Positions 37,949-48,341 of a DNA stretch of 64,000 bases are shown here, piece by piece. This DNA comes from Streptomyces uncialis. GTDB taxonomy: Bacteria > Actinomycetota > Actinomycetes > Streptomycetales > Streptomycetaceae. The stretch's first letter is position 1. Each line of letters opens with the position of its first letter. A program made the translations under genes and the position numbers. Below the pieces are notes generated by a model. It had not been told where the DNA came from, did no database searches, and worked only from the letters and a program-made list of their open reading frames with translations. The stretch covers positions 3,410,001-3,474,000 of the forward strand of contig NZ_CP109583.1 in assembly GCF_036250755.1 (NCBI RefSeq). Direction: 5' to 3'.

Positions 37949-38917
37949 CTAACGGAGGACCCGGACCGGCAGTCCCGCGAGGCGTTCGCGCAACGCGTGC
38001 GCCAGCTCGCCGTACTCGGCACCCCGCGCGGCCCCCGTCCGCATCACCAGCGCGACCCGCCGGCTGGGCGCCGGCTCCGCGAACCGCCCCGTCCGCAGCC
38101 GCACGTCCCGCGCGGTCTCCACCGGCACCGCCGTCCGCGGCAGCAGCGTGACCCCCAGCCCCCCGGCGACCAGCTGGACCAGGGTCGACAGCCCGGCGGC
38201 GGTCGTCGTCACCGGACCGTCCGCCCGCCCCGCGTGCCGGCACACCTCCAGCGCCTGGTCCCGCAGACAGTGGCCCTCGTCGAGCAGCAGCAGATCGAGC
38301 CCGCGCAGCGCGTCCCGGGCGATCCCCTCGCGCCCCGCGAGCTCGTGCTCGGCCGGGGTGACGAGCACGAAGTCCTCCTCGAAGAGGGGCAGCTCGGTCA
38401 CCCCGGGCACCCCGAGCGGCACCGCGAGCAGCAGCAGGTCGAGCCGTCCGCCGGTGAGTCCGTCGACGAGGGAGGCCGTCTGCTCCTCGTGGACCTCCAG
38501 CTCCAGCGACGGATAGGTGTCGTGGGCGAGCCGCAGCACCGTCGGCAGCAGATAGGGCGCGACCGTGGGGATCACCCCGAGCCGCAGTGTCCCGGTGAAC
38601 GGCGCGCGGACGGCCGCGGCCTCCTCCAGGAGGTCACCGACCGCGTCCAGCACGCCCTTGGCACGCCAGGCGAGCCGTTCCCCGGCGGGCGAGAGCAGCA
38701 CCTTGCGGGTGGTGCGTTCGAGGAGCTGGACCCCGAGCACGTCCTCCAGCGCGGAGACCGCGCCGGACAGCGCGGGCTGGCTCATCCCGATGGCCGCCGC
38801 CGCGTCCCGGAAGTGCAGATGCTCGGCGACCGCGGCGAAGGCCCGGAGCTGGGCGATACTGGGCTGCTTGCCCCGGCTGACAGCGCCCGCTCGCAGGGCG
38901 CCCGGCTTCCCGGCCAC
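37949..38917 (-). CDS. oxyR: LysR-type peroxide sensor OxyR
   Basis: 322 residues. The N-terminal helix-turn-helix (QLRAFAAVAEHLHFRDAAAA, GMSQPALSGAVSALED) and the LysR effector domain are complete. The redox pair is recognisable in LLLDEGHCLRDQALEVC, matching the Cys199/Cys208 region of OxyR. GTG 38917 follows GGAGGA by 8 bases. Divergent from ahpCD, which it should activate on oxidation. Its stop abuts the inverted arm of array 3. Confidence 0.93.
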   Translation of the reverse strand: MAGKPGALRAGAVSRGKQPSIAQLRAFAAVAEHLHFRDAAAAIGMSQPALSGAVSALEDVLGVQLLERTTRKVLLSPAGERLAWRAKGVLDAVGDLLEEAAAVRAPFTGTLRLGVIPTVAPYLLPTVLRLAHDTYPSLELEVHEEQTASLVDGLTGGRLDLLLLAVPLGVPGVTELPLFEEDFVLVTPAEHELAGREGIARDALRGLDLLLLDEGHCLRDQALEVCRHAGRADGPVTTTAAGLSTLVQLVAGGLGVTLLPRTAVPVETARDVRLRTGRFAEPAPSRRVALVMRTGAARGAEYGELAHALRERLAGLPVRVLR

Positions 38918-39123
38918 TGATTCGTTCCTCCGATCACGGCCCGGCCCCGGGGGCCGGGACCGCCCCGGACCTGCCCGGAACGTACCGTTCCCCCAGATGT
39001 ACCATCCGGCCGCATTGATCGGCGAACCGGATCACAGTGACCGTACTGATCGATTTCACCGGCGGTCGCGCTGTGTGACAGGGTGGATTTGTCCAAACCC
39101 TCACGCCCCATGGAGTTACCCCC
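38918..39123. promoter_or_regulatory. oxyR-ahpC divergent promoter region
   Basis: Both promoters lie in these 206 bases. TGATC repeats occur at about 39016 and 39043, and TGATC-GGCGAACCG-GATCA (39016-39034) is a 5-bp inverted repeat; these are the best candidates for OxyR contact. I could not fix -35/-10 boxes with confidence. Confidence 0.5.
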
Positions 39124-39678
39124 GTGCTCACTGTCGGTGACCAGTTCCCCCTGTACGACCTGACTGCCTGTGTCTCGCTGGAGACCGGCCAGGAGTTCGC
39201 GCAGATCGACCACAAGACCTACGAGGGCAAGTGGCGCGTGGTGTTCTTCTGGCCGAAGGACTTCACCTTCGTGTGCCCGACGGAGATCGCCGCGTTCGGC
39301 AAGCTGAACGACGAGTTCGCCGACCGTGACGCGCAGATCCTCGGCGCCTCCGGCGACTCGGAGTTCGTGCACCACGCCTGGCGCAAGGACCACGCCGACC
39401 TGCGTGACCTGCCCTTCCCGATGCTCGCGGACTCCAAGCACCAGCTCATGCGGGACTGCGGCGTCGAGGGCGAGGACGGCTTCGCGCAGCGCGCCGTGTT
39501 CATCGTCGACCCCAACAACGAGATCCAGTTCACCATGGTGACCGCGGGCTCCGTCGGCCGTAACCCCAAGGAGGTCCTGCGGGTCCTCGACGCCCTCCAG
39601 ACGGACGAGCTGTGCCCGTGCAACTGGACCAAGGGCGAGACCACCCTGGACCCGGTCGCGCTCCTGGCCGGTGAGTGA
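39124..39678 (+). CDS. ahpC: Alkyl hydroperoxide reductase subunit C (peroxiredoxin)
   Basis: 184 residues. Two-Cys peroxiredoxin: peroxidatic Cys in [14 protein letters not shown] (about residue 51) and resolving Cys in [12 protein letters not shown] near the C-terminus. Reduces hydrogen peroxide and organic peroxides; recycled by AhpD. GTG 39124 starts the usual [12 protein letters not shown]. The stop lies three bases before the ahpD ATG. Confidence 0.96.
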   Translation: MLTVGDQFPLYDLTACVSLETGQEFAQIDHKTYEGKWRVVFFWPKDFTFVCPTEIAAFGKLNDEFADRDAQILGASGDSEFVHHAWRKDHADLRDLPFPMLADSKHQLMRDCGVEGEDGFAQRAVFIVDPNNEIQFTMVTAGSVGRNPKEVLRVLDALQTDELCPCNWTKGETTLDPVALLAGE

Positions 39679-39680
39679 AC

Positions 39681-40214
39681 ATGGCCCTCGACGAGCTGAA
39701 GTCCGCGATACCGGACTACGCCAAGGACCTGCGGCTGAACCTCGGTTCGGTGATCGGCAACAGCGACCTCCCGCAGCAGCAGCTGTGGGGCACGGTGCTG
39801 GCCTGCGCGATCGCCTCCCGCTCCCCGATCGTGCTGCGTGAGCTGGAGCCCGAGGCCAAGGCCAACCTCTCCCCCGAGGCGTACACCGCCGCGAAGTCCG
39901 CCGCCGCGATCATGGCGATGAACAACGTCTTCTACCGCACCCGGCATCTGCTGTCGGACCCGGAGTACGGCACGCTGCGCGCCGGGCTGCGGATGAACGT
40001 CATCGGCAACCCCGGTGTCGAGAAGACCGACTTCGAGCTGTGGTCCCTCGCGGTGTCCGCGATCAACGGCTGCGGCCAGTGCCTCGACTCGCATGAGCAG
40101 GTGCTCCGCAAGGCCGGGGTCGACCGCGAGGTGATCCAGGAGGCGTTCAAGATCGCCTCGGTGATCCAGGCGATCGGCGTCACGCTGGACTCCGAGGCCG
40201 TCCTGCGCGGCTGA
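39681..40214 (+). CDS. ahpD: Alkyl hydroperoxidase AhpD
   Basis: 177 residues. CxxC active site in [14 protein letters not shown] with the conserved His; reduces AhpC using lipoyl-linked electrons in actinobacteria. ATG 39681 gives the family's [17 protein letters not shown] start and has GGTGAG just upstream; a GTG at 39675 overlapping the ahpC stop is possible. Same operon as ahpC. Confidence 0.95.
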   Translation: MALDELKSAIPDYAKDLRLNLGSVIGNSDLPQQQLWGTVLACAIASRSPIVLRELEPEAKANLSPEAYTAAKSAAAIMAMNNVFYRTRHLLSDPEYGTLRAGLRMNVIGNPGVEKTDFELWSLAVSAINGCGQCLDSHEQVLRKAGVDREVIQEAFKIASVIQAIGVTLDSEAVLRG

Positions 40215-40230
40215 GCGCGACGGAACCGGG

Positions 40231-40271
40231 GAAGGGCCCGGCAACGGCTGTCTGCCGTTGCCGGGCCCTTC
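40231..40271. terminator. Perfect 18-bp hairpin after ahpCD
   Basis: GAAGGGCCCGGCAACGGC, loop TGTCT, then the exact complement (40254-40271). Begins 17 bases beyond ahpD. It also lies beyond the 3' end of the convergent AI-2E family gene, so it may serve both. Confidence 0.85.
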
Positions 40272-40313
40272 CGCGTACGCGGTCCGCGCCGGCCGGGTAC
40301 GGATGAGGGGGCG

Positions 40314-41759
40314 TCAGCCGTCCGGGCGGTCGGCGGGCGACGGCGGCGTCCCCGGACCGGGTTTCTCCAGCGACATGTCCGGGGCCGACCCGGGCTGGAC
40401 GGGTGCGATGCCCAGCGCGGTGGCGCCGTGCGGCGGCGGCGAGTCCCGCAGCGCGTACTCCCGCGCGTAGGTGCGCAGATAGCCGACGACCGTGTTGGTC
40501 ACCGCGACCAGCGGCACCGCGACGACCGCGCCGCCGATCCCCGCGACCATGCCCCCGGTGGCGACCGCGAGCACCACCGCGAGCGGATGCACCCGCACGG
40601 CCCGGCCGAGGATGAACGGCTGGAGGATGTGCCCTTCGATCTGCTGCACCATCAGCACCACCCCGAGCGTCAGCGCCGCGGTGACCACCCCCTGGGTGAC
40701 CAGCGCGACGACCACCGCCAGCGCCCCGGACACCACCGCGCCGACCAGCGGGATGAACGCGAACAGGAAGATGAACACCGCGAGCGGCACCGCCATCGGC
40801 ACCCCGAGGCCGTAGATCCCGAGCCCGATGAACACCGCGTCGATGAGGGCCACGATCACCGTGCCGCGCACATACGCGGTGAGGGTCCGCCAGGCCCGCG
40901 GTCCGGCCCCGGCGATCCCGCCGCGCGCGGCGCTCGGCACCAGCTTGAGGACCCACTCCCAGATGCGGCGTCCGTCGTACAGCAGGAACAGCGTCGAGAA
41001 CATCGTCAGCAGGATGCCGGTCAGGGCCTCGACGATGACGGTGACGCCCTCCAGCCCGGCGGACGTTATCGAGTCGGTGTTGGCCCCCACGGCGTCCCGC
41101 AGGGATCCCGCGATGTCGTTGATCTGGTCCTCGGTGACATGGAACGGGCTGTTGAGCAGCCAGTCGCGCAGGTCGTCGATGCCGTTCTGGACCTGGCCGG
41201 AGAGATTGTCGATGTTCTCCATGACCTGCCACACCACGAACCAGCCGACGAGCCCGAGGAAGACGAACCCGAGGATCGCGGTGAGCGCGGTCGCCGGTCC
41301 GCGGGGCACCCCGTGGCGGCGGAGCTTGGCGACGGTCGGCTGGAGCAGCGCGGTGATGAGCAGCGCGGCGACGAACGCGAGGACGACGAGCTGCACGGCA
41401 CTGATGACCCGCATCAGCACCCACAACGTGCCCGCGAGGACGAGCAGTCGCCAGCCGACCTCGGCGGCGACCCGCAGCCCCCAGGGCACGGCGGCGGCCG
41501 GGTCGGGCCGGGCGGCGAGGGCCGGCAGATAGGTGACGGGGGTCGCGGGTCCGGCGTCCGGGTCGTCGACGGCCGGGCGCGGGCTCGTGTCACCCGCCGC
41601 GCGGCCGTGGTCATCCGTACGGCGGGCGCGCGGGTCGCGGTCGTCGGGGTAGTCGGGGTCGCCGCGGCGCTCGGCGGCGGCGCGGCGCGCCTCCCACTGG
41701 GCGCCGAGGTGGGTCAGCCCGGACCCCAACCGGCCCAGCCAGGCTGGTACTCGTGACAT
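40314..41759 (-). CDS. AI-2E family (PerM-like) membrane protein
   Basis: 481 residues. A charged N-terminal 95 residues is followed by about eight helices arranged as in the AI-2E transporter family (WRLLVLAGTLWVLMRVISAV, VVLAFVAALLITALLQP, ALTAILGFVFLGLVGWFVVW, then ALAVVVALVTQGVVTAAL and LAVVLAVATGGMVAGIGGAV). Relatives act in signal export, or as Na+/H+ antiporters; the function here is open. ATG 41759 (MSRVPAWLGRL) follows AAAAGG and is preferred over the frame's far start at 41819. Confidence 0.88.
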   Translation of the reverse strand: MSRVPAWLGRLGSGLTHLGAQWEARRAAAERRGDPDYPDDRDPRARRTDDHGRAAGDTSPRPAVDDPDAGPATPVTYLPALAARPDPAAAVPWGLRVAAEVGWRLLVLAGTLWVLMRVISAVQLVVLAFVAALLITALLQPTVAKLRRHGVPRGPATALTAILGFVFLGLVGWFVVWQVMENIDNLSGQVQNGIDDLRDWLLNSPFHVTEDQINDIAGSLRDAVGANTDSITSAGLEGVTVIVEALTGILLTMFSTLFLLYDGRRIWEWVLKLVPSAARGGIAGAGPRAWRTLTAYVRGTVIVALIDAVFIGLGIYGLGVPMAVPLAVFIFLFAFIPLVGAVVSGALAVVVALVTQGVVTAALTLGVVLMVQQIEGHILQPFILGRAVRVHPLAVVLAVATGGMVAGIGGAVVAVPLVAVTNTVVGYLRTYAREYALRDSPPPHGATALGIAPVQPGSAPDMSLEKPGPGTPPSPADRPDG

Positions 41760-41865
41760 GATCCGTACCTTTTCCCGGCGTCCGTCCCGCTGTGCGCGTG
41801 CGCCGCGTTTCCCGCTCACCGATCCCCCCGGGGTCCCCGGAGCCCGCCCAACCGTACATGGCCGA

Positions 41866-41894
41866 AGCCCCGCACCGAAGGACGGTGAGGGGCT
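41866..41894. terminator. Hairpin downstream of the transglycosylase-like gene
   Basis: AGCCCCGCACCG, loop AAGGA, CGGTGAGGGGCT: 12-bp stem with one mismatch, 69-97 bases beyond the stop of the minus-strand gene at 41963. Confidence 0.7.
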
Positions 41895-41962
41895 CGGAAA
41901 GGTTGAGCGGTGCTCCCCGGTCCGGTCGGGCGGACCGGGCCGGGGTGCGGTTCAGCGGCCGG

Positions 41963-42724
41963 TCAGTACCAGCGGTTGGCCTGCCAGAAGTCCCAGGCGC
42001 CGCAGGGGCTCCCGTAGCGTTCCTCCATGTAGCTGAGGCCCCACTTGATCTGGGTGGCCGGGTTGGTCTGCCAGTCGGCGCCCGCCGTGATCATCTTGGA
42101 GGCGGGCAGCGCCTGGAAGAGACCGTAGGCACCCGAGCTCGGGTTGACGGCCTTGTAGTTCCAGTCCGACTCGTGGTCGACGATGTTGCTGAAGCACTGG
42201 TACTGGTCGCCGGGGACCACGGCACGGGCCATCGACTGGATCTCGGCGATGCTGTACGAGCCCTTGGCCGTCGTCGGCAGGCTGCCGGTCGCGGAGGTGG
42301 ACCGGGTGGCCGAACGGCTGGCGGCCTCCTTCTCCTCGGCCTCCTCGCGCTCCTTGGCCTCCTTCTCGGCCTTCGCCTTGGCCTCGGCGGCGGCCTTGGC
42401 CTCCGCCTTGGCCTGCTTGGCGGCCTGCTGCTTGCTGACGGCGTCCTTGGCCGCCTGGACGCGGGCGTTCTCCTCCGCGTCCTTCTTCGCCGCGGAGTCG
42501 GCGGCGATGGCCTGGGCGTCCGCCTGCTGGGTCAGCGAGGAGGTCATGACCTGGGCCTGCTGGCCCGTGGGAATTTCCGCGAGGAGGGTCGCGCCGGCCG
42601 CAGCCGCCTCGAAGTCGTTCGGGGAATCCTGCGGGGTACCCGAGGCGACGCCTACGACGGCGCCGACAGTGGTGACCGCGGTGGCGGAGGCCACGGCGAA
42701 TCCCCGGACCGAGATCCGGCTCAC
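41963..42724 (-). CDS. Secreted transglycosylase-like protein with coiled-coil linker
   Basis: 253 residues. Signal peptide (GFAVASATAVTTVGAVVGVAS), a ~100-residue Ala/Lys/Glu-rich coiled coil (SKQQAAKQAKAEAKAAAEAK), then a lysozyme-like domain: QCFSNIVDHESDWNYKAVNP with the catalytic-type Glu, SGAYGLFQALPASKM, and WQTNPATQIKWGLSYMEERY. Such proteins trim peptidoglycan during growth or germination. GTG 42724 is chosen because GGAAGG precedes it; an ATG at 42742 is also in frame. Confidence 0.9.
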   Translation of the reverse strand: MSRISVRGFAVASATAVTTVGAVVGVASGTPQDSPNDFEAAAAGATLLAEIPTGQQAQVMTSSLTQQADAQAIAADSAAKKDAEENARVQAAKDAVSKQQAAKQAKAEAKAAAEAKAKAEKEAKEREEAEEKEAASRSATRSTSATGSLPTTAKGSYSIAEIQSMARAVVPGDQYQCFSNIVDHESDWNYKAVNPSSGAYGLFQALPASKMITAGADWQTNPATQIKWGLSYMEERYGSPCGAWDFWQANRWY

Positions 42725-43187
42725 ACGATTTCCTTCCAGCATCGCCCGTACGGGTGACCCTCACGGACGCGATCGTGCCCTTGGCGCTGGCCTCCGAACT
42801 GCGGGGTCACGGGAGGCACGGACCCGGTGGACAACTCCCCTGACGGGAGCGGCCCGTGGTGCTCGGGCGGCATACGACGACAGTATGGAGTTCTGGACCG
42901 CTGTGGCGCCGGCGACCCTGAGGTGCCGGACAGCCGGGAGTGTCGTATGCGGGGCCTGACAGGACTGAGACTCTGCCGTAGCCGTACACCGCAAGGCAAT
43001 TCCCGTTTACGTGGGAAAGCTCACACCCAGCTCAGGCCAGGGCTTTACCGAAAATCGCCCCATGACACGACGCCGCCCGGCTAAGCTCTCGGGCTTCCCA
43101 CAGCTCCGAGGCCCGCCGGGCGGCGCCCAACACCCCCCAAAGGGGAGCGAATACGGTGAGACACCGTAAGACGCGGCTCCTGTCCTC
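42725..43187. other. Intergenic region upstream of the transglycosylase-like gene
   Basis: 463 bases without a gene I can support. It contains an inverted repeat, GCATACGAC (42870-42878) and GTCGTATGC (42942-42950), 63 bases apart, which could fold in the minus-strand leader, and a small hairpin ACGGTG-AGA-CACCGT (43153-43167) just past the phoH stop. The leader does not match the c-di-AMP (ydaO) riboswitch often found before wall-lytic genes. Confidence 0.5.
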
Positions 43188-44510
43188 CTACAGGTGCCCG
43201 TCCTCCAGCATCTCGGTCACCAGGGCCGCGATCTGCGAACGCTCCGAACGCGTCAGCGTCACATGGGCGAAGAGGGGATGCCCCTTCAGCTTCTCCACGA
43301 CGGCGACCACCCCGTCGTAGCGGCCGACCCGCAGATTGTCCCGCTGCGCCACATCGTGCGTGAGGACCACCCGGGAATTGGCCCCGATCCGGGACAGAAC
43401 GGTCAACAGGACGTTCCGCTCCAGCGATTGGGCCTCGTCCACGATCACGAACGCGTCGTGCAGCGAACGCCCCCGGATATGGGTGAGCGGCAGCACCTCC
43501 AGCATCCCCCGCGCGGTGATCTCCTCGATCACCTCACGGCTCGTCACCGCCGACAGCGTGTCGAAGACCGCCTGCGCCCACGGGCTCATCTTCTCGGCCT
43601 CGGTGCCCGGCAGATAGCCCAGCTCCTGCCCGCCCACCGCGTACAACGGCCGGAAGACCATCACCTTCTGATGCTGCCTGCGCTCCATCACGGCCTCCAG
43701 GCCCGCGCACAGCGCCAGCGCCGACTTGCCGGTACCCGCCCGGCCACCCATCGACACGATGCCCACGTCCGGGTCGAGCAGCAGATCCAGCGCGATCCGC
43801 TGCTCCGCGCTGCGCCCCTTGATCCCGAACGCCTCCCGGTCCCCGCGCACCAGCCGCACACCGCCCTCGGCGGTGATCCGGCCCAGCGCCTTGCCGCGCT
43901 CCGACTGGATCGTCAGCCCGGTGTGCACCGGGAGTTCCGCCGCCTCCGGGACGTACAGGCTGTCCTGCTCGAACAGCAGGTCGACCTGTTCGGCGGAGAG
44001 CGACAGCTCGGACATCCCGGTCCAGCCGGAGTCCGTGATGGCGAGCTCCGCGCGGTACTCCTCGGCGAGCAGCCCCACCGACGACGCCTTGATGCGCAGC
44101 GGCAGGTCCTTGGAGACGACGGTGACGTCGTACCCCTCGGCCTGGAGATTGCGGGCCACCGCGAGGATGCGGGAGTCGTTGTCGCCGAGCCGGTACCCCG
44201 CCGGGAGGACTCCCGGGTCGGAGTGGTTCAGCTCGACCCGCAGGGTGCCGCCGAGCTCCCCCATCGGGAGCGGGGCGTCGAGTCGGCCGTACCGGACCCG
44301 GAAGTCGTCCAGCAGGCGCAGTGCCTGCCGGGCGAAGTACCCGAGCTCCGGGTGATGCCGTTTGGCCTCCAGTTCCGTGACGACGACGATCGGCAGGACG
44401 ACTTCGTGCTCGTCGAAGCGGGTCATCGCGTTGGGGTCGGCCAGCAGGACGCTGGTGTCGAGGACGTAGGTGCGCCGGTCTGGCAGGCGGCGCTTCGAGC
44501 TGGTCACCAC
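43188..44510 (-). CDS. phoH: PhoH family ATPase with N-terminal PIN domain
   Basis: 440 residues. The PIN ribonuclease domain comes first ([45 protein letters not shown]) with its acidic site intact; the PhoH helicase-like ATPase follows ([51 protein letters not shown]). PhoH2-type proteins unwind and cut RNA. The GTG at 44510 (or 44507; tandem GTG GTG) gives the usual [13 protein letters not shown] start with GAGGGGG about 11 bases upstream. The frame stays open to 44846 but that part is unlike the family. Confidence 0.94.
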   Translation of the reverse strand: MVTSSKRRLPDRRTYVLDTSVLLADPNAMTRFDEHEVVLPIVVVTELEAKRHHPELGYFARQALRLLDDFRVRYGRLDAPLPMGELGGTLRVELNHSDPGVLPAGYRLGDNDSRILAVARNLQAEGYDVTVVSKDLPLRIKASSVGLLAEEYRAELAITDSGWTGMSELSLSAEQVDLLFEQDSLYVPEAAELPVHTGLTIQSERGKALGRITAEGGVRLVRGDREAFGIKGRSAEQRIALDLLLDPDVGIVSMGGRAGTGKSALALCAGLEAVMERRQHQKVMVFRPLYAVGGQELGYLPGTEAEKMSPWAQAVFDTLSAVTSREVIEEITARGMLEVLPLTHIRGRSLHDAFVIVDEAQSLERNVLLTVLSRIGANSRVVLTHDVAQRDNLRVGRYDGVVAVVEKLKGHPLFAHVTLTRSERSQIAALVTEMLEDGHL

Positions 44511-44856
44511 GGAAGGACGTACCCCCTCGGATGAGGTCGGGGAGCCACGGAGCCGCAGGGCACCCCACAGGGATAGGGCGAACCGGGGTCGGGCCGCGAG
44601 GCGCGGGCCGCACGCCGGCCCTCCGCCTCGTCCGTACGGTACGTACGGTGCACCTGGTGCAAGGAGCCTCCCGGGCGGACGGCCCATGCCGTCCGCTGAG
44701 ATCCGGCATCCCTCCCGGTACCGCTGACCGATACCGCTCGGATGCCGACCTGGGTGGCTTATTCCCTTCTGAACGCGCCCCCATGCAGGACCGGGTGACG
44801 ACACCTTGACGAATGCCTGGTGAACGCCGCCCCACCGGGTGGGCACAAGACCGGAT
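44511..44856. other. Intergenic region upstream of phoH
   Basis: 346 bases with no gene. It includes the palindrome CCGTACG-GTA-CGTACGG (44632-44648), possibly an operator or small hairpin in the phoH leader. The 3' end of uppS is on the right side. Confidence 0.4.
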
Positions 44857-45618
44857 TCAGCCGCCGTAGCGCCGGTGCCGGGCCGCGTAGTCGCGCAGCG
44901 CGCGCAGGAAGTCCACCTTGCGGAACGCGGGCCAGAAGACTTCGCAGAAGTAGTACTCGGAGTGCGCCGACTGCCACATCATGAACCCGGAGAGCCGCTG
45001 CTCACCGCTGGTGCGGATGACGAGGTCGGGGTCGGGCTGGCCCCGGGTGTAGAGGTGTTCGGAGATCACGTCGATGTCCACCAGCTCGGCGAGTTCCTCG
45101 AAGCTGGTGCCCTTCTCGGCGTGGTCCAGGAGCAGCGAGCGCACGGCGTCGGCGATCTCCTGGCGGCCGCCGTAGCCCACGGCGACGTTCACGAGTATCC
45201 CCGTGTTGTCGAGCGTGGCCTGTTCCGCCTCCTTCAGGACCAGTTGCGTCCGCGCGGGCATCAGATCCATGGTGCCCACATGGTGGACACGCCAGCGTCC
45301 GTCCCGGGCGAGACCGCTCACCGCGTCCTCGATGATCCCGAGCAGCGGCCCGAGCTCGGACTCGGGGCGGTCGAAGTTGTCCGTCGACAGCATCCACAGC
45401 GTGACGACCTCGACGTCCGTCTCGGCGCACCAGCCGAGGAATTCGGAGATCTTGTCGGCCCCGGCCCGGTGTCCCTGCGTCGTGGTGCCGCCGGACGCCT
45501 TGGCCCACCGGCGGTTCCCGTCGAGGATGACCCCGATGTGCTTCGGTACCTGATCGTGGTCGAGGCGCCCCTCCACCCGGCGTGCGTAGAGTCCGTACAC
45601 CAGGTCACGCAGGTTCAC
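44857..45618 (-). CDS. uppS: Isoprenyl transferase (cis-prenyl diphosphate synthase)
   Basis: 253 residues. Builds the long cis-polyprenyl carrier lipid for wall synthesis from IPP. Motifs: [14 protein letters not shown] with the catalytic Asp, [31 protein letters not shown], and the C-terminal [20 protein letters not shown] and [14 protein letters not shown] 45618 starts at [11 protein letters not shown], normal for Streptomyces. Length is normal; product chain length cannot be told. Confidence 0.96.
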   Translation of the reverse strand: MNLRDLVYGLYARRVEGRLDHDQVPKHIGVILDGNRRWAKASGGTTTQGHRAGADKISEFLGWCAETDVEVVTLWMLSTDNFDRPESELGPLLGIIEDAVSGLARDGRWRVHHVGTMDLMPARTQLVLKEAEQATLDNTGILVNVAVGYGGRQEIADAVRSLLLDHAEKGTSFEELAELVDIDVISEHLYTRGQPDPDLVIRTSGEQRLSGFMMWQSAHSEYYFCEVFWPAFRKVDFLRALRDYAARHRRYGG

Positions 45619-45716
45619 GTTGAGTCAGCCCCTTGGTGGAAATAGCAGTCGCCGAGGGGCGCCACCCTACCCGTGCGCACGTGCCGCGCCGACCCAGGGG
45701 CGAGCGGCTTCTGGAG

Positions 45717-45722
45717 TAGTTT
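45717..45722 (+). promoter_or_regulatory. -10 like TAGTTT, possible leaderless start
   Basis: TAGTTT ends seven bases before the aldo-keto reductase ATG at 45730. No ribosome site is present. Confidence 0.45.
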
Positions 45723-45729
45723 CGGGCAT

Positions 45730-46767
<1,038 letters not shown>

Positions 46768-47541
46768 GCGTCGGGGTTCGTGTGGATCCGGGTCGGGGCG
46801 TCCGTGTGGATCCGGGTCAGGTCCGGGGCCGCGGCTTGCTTGAGCGGGTCCGGCCCTGTGACTCGGGGCGGGCGTCGGTCCGGCGCTGTGACTTGGTGGG
46901 CCGGGCCTGATCCGGCGGTGCGCGCTGCCGGGTCGGCCCTGCGGTTTGCCGGGCCGGGCCGGGGTTCGGCGGGGGTCGCGCCCGGTGTCGGGGCGGACGG
47001 CCTGGGCCGGAACAGGGGACGGGCCGGTCCGTGGGGGGGGATACGGACCGGCCCGAGGGGGGGTTTCCACCATAACCCTTCGCCTGTGGGACCGCGTGCG
47101 CGCCACACGGACGACTACGCTCCGAAACCGTCCGGCGACCCTCCGGTGAGGTGTGCGGGTATCGCGCTCACCGGAGAAGGTGCCGGTACAGGGCCTTCGA
47201 CCAGGCATTCCACGGCTCGGTGTGGTGCGGTGCGGTCCGCTCGGCACGGGCGTGCGCGGTCCCTCTTGGGGGTGACGGGGGTGGCTGCACGGGGTTGACG
47301 CACAAGTCGGGACGGGCGGGTGCCGAGCCCCGAGCGTGGGTGCCGGGACGGGGCATCGGCGGCCGGCCGAGGGGCTGTCGGCATCGCGCGGCCCCCTCCA
47401 CCGCGCGATACCGCCCGCGCAGCTTTGCTGACGCGAATTACCTTGTCCGAACTTACGTGACGCTCACCGCTGGATCGAGCCATGCCCGATAACGATGTGG
47501 CGACCCCTGGGGCACCCCGGGGTGGGGGGCGGACGGGGTGG
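46768..47541. other. Gene-poor GC-rich stretch
   Basis: 774 bases in which I support no gene; frames present are Arg/Gly/Pro-rich with no family features. It holds a 24-base-period direct repeat CGTGTGGATCCGGGTC (46779-46794 and 46803-46818), a G-tract hairpin at 47021-47054, and a lower-GC segment around 47420-47480. Confidence 0.5.
47021..47054. terminator. 12-bp hairpin with G-tract loop
   Basis: GGGCCGGTCCGT pairs perfectly with ACGGACCGGCCC around a loop of eight G then AT. It lies about 250 bases beyond the aldo-keto reductase stop. Could terminate that gene; the G run may form other structures. Confidence 0.55.
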
Positions 47542-48249
47542 TCAGCCCTGGCCGCCGGGTTCGCCCTGCCCGGTACGGGGTGTGGTGGGCGTGCGGCCAC
47601 CCGGCGCACGCAACGGACGCCCGGCACGGCGCGGGTGGTCCACCCGCGCGGGTCCGGCGGCGCCCCCGCCCCGCTGGACGGCATCGGCGCGGCGGGCGGG
47701 CGCGGTGGAGGTGACGGGGGTGGTGGGGGCGGGGGTGACCGGGGCGGTCGGGGCGGTGGCCCCGGAACCGGTGCTGCTCGGTTCCGGGGCGGGGGTCAGG
47801 CCGGGGGCGGCGGTCGGTGCGGGGGCGGAGCCCGTCCTGGGGGCGGGGGTCGAGCCGGGTGCGGGGGCGGCGGTCGGTGACGGGGCCGCCGTCGCCGCGT
47901 AGCCGGGGTGCTTGCGGGCGACGATGCTCTCCATGTGCTGGAAGCCCCACTCACCCAGGGGGCCCAGCGCGGCGTTCAGCTGGGCGCCGACCTCGGTGAG
48001 CGAGTACTCGACCCGGGGCGGGACCTCGGCGTACACCTCGCGGTGCACGATCCCGTCCGCCTCCAGTTCCCGCAGCTGCTGGATCAGCATCTTCTCGCTG
48101 ACGCCCACCACCTCACGGCGCAGCTCCCCGAACCGCAGCGGACCCTCGGCGTCGTACAGACCCCAGAGGATCAGCGGCTTCCACTTGCCTCCCACGACAT
48201 CGACGGCCGCGTCGAGACCGCACAGATAGGGACCCCGGACCTTACCCAT
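47542..48249 (-). CDS. HxlR family regulator with long Ala/Pro-rich tail
   Basis: 235 residues, about twice the family length. The first 115 are a standard HxlR winged helix: YLCGLDAAVDVVGGKWKPLI with the single redox-type Cys, FGELRREVVGVSEKMLIQQL, and VEYSLTEVGAQLNAALGPL. From about residue 120 a low-complexity tail of Ala/Pro/Thr (APAPGSTPAPRTGSAPAPTA) and a basic Gly-rich end follow. ATG 48249 is chosen because GAGGAG lies 7 bases upstream. Likely represses or activates a nearby gene in response to aldehyde or quinone stress; the methyltransferase upstream is a candidate target. Confidence 0.87.
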   Translation of the reverse strand: MGKVRGPYLCGLDAAVDVVGGKWKPLILWGLYDAEGPLRFGELRREVVGVSEKMLIQQLRELEADGIVHREVYAEVPPRVEYSLTEVGAQLNAALGPLGEWGFQHMESIVARKHPGYAATAAPSPTAAPAPGSTPAPRTGSAPAPTAAPGLTPAPEPSSTGSGATAPTAPVTPAPTTPVTSTAPARRADAVQRGGGAAGPARVDHPRRAGRPLRAPGGRTPTTPRTGQGEPGGQG

Positions 48250-48341
48250 GGCCAACTCCTCGTCACGGCATATCACTTGTGCCCATCACTTACGCGAACG
48301 ACAGTACTGCCCCTTCGCGCGGGTGGGCACCTTCCGGCGGC

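Noticed and set aside
37949..40214. OxyR as regulator of the catalase gene in this window
   Set aside because: No sequence resembling the oxyR-ahpC intergenic elements was found before the catalase; only proximity supports it.
42725..43060. c-di-AMP (ydaO) riboswitch before the transglycosylase-like gene
   Set aside because: The conserved GGGGTGAATC-type and AGGGC blocks are missing on the minus strand.
47115..47684. Minus-strand frame downstream of hxlR
   Set aside because: Basic and Pro-rich without any recognisable motif, and it overlaps the hxlR tail in another frame.
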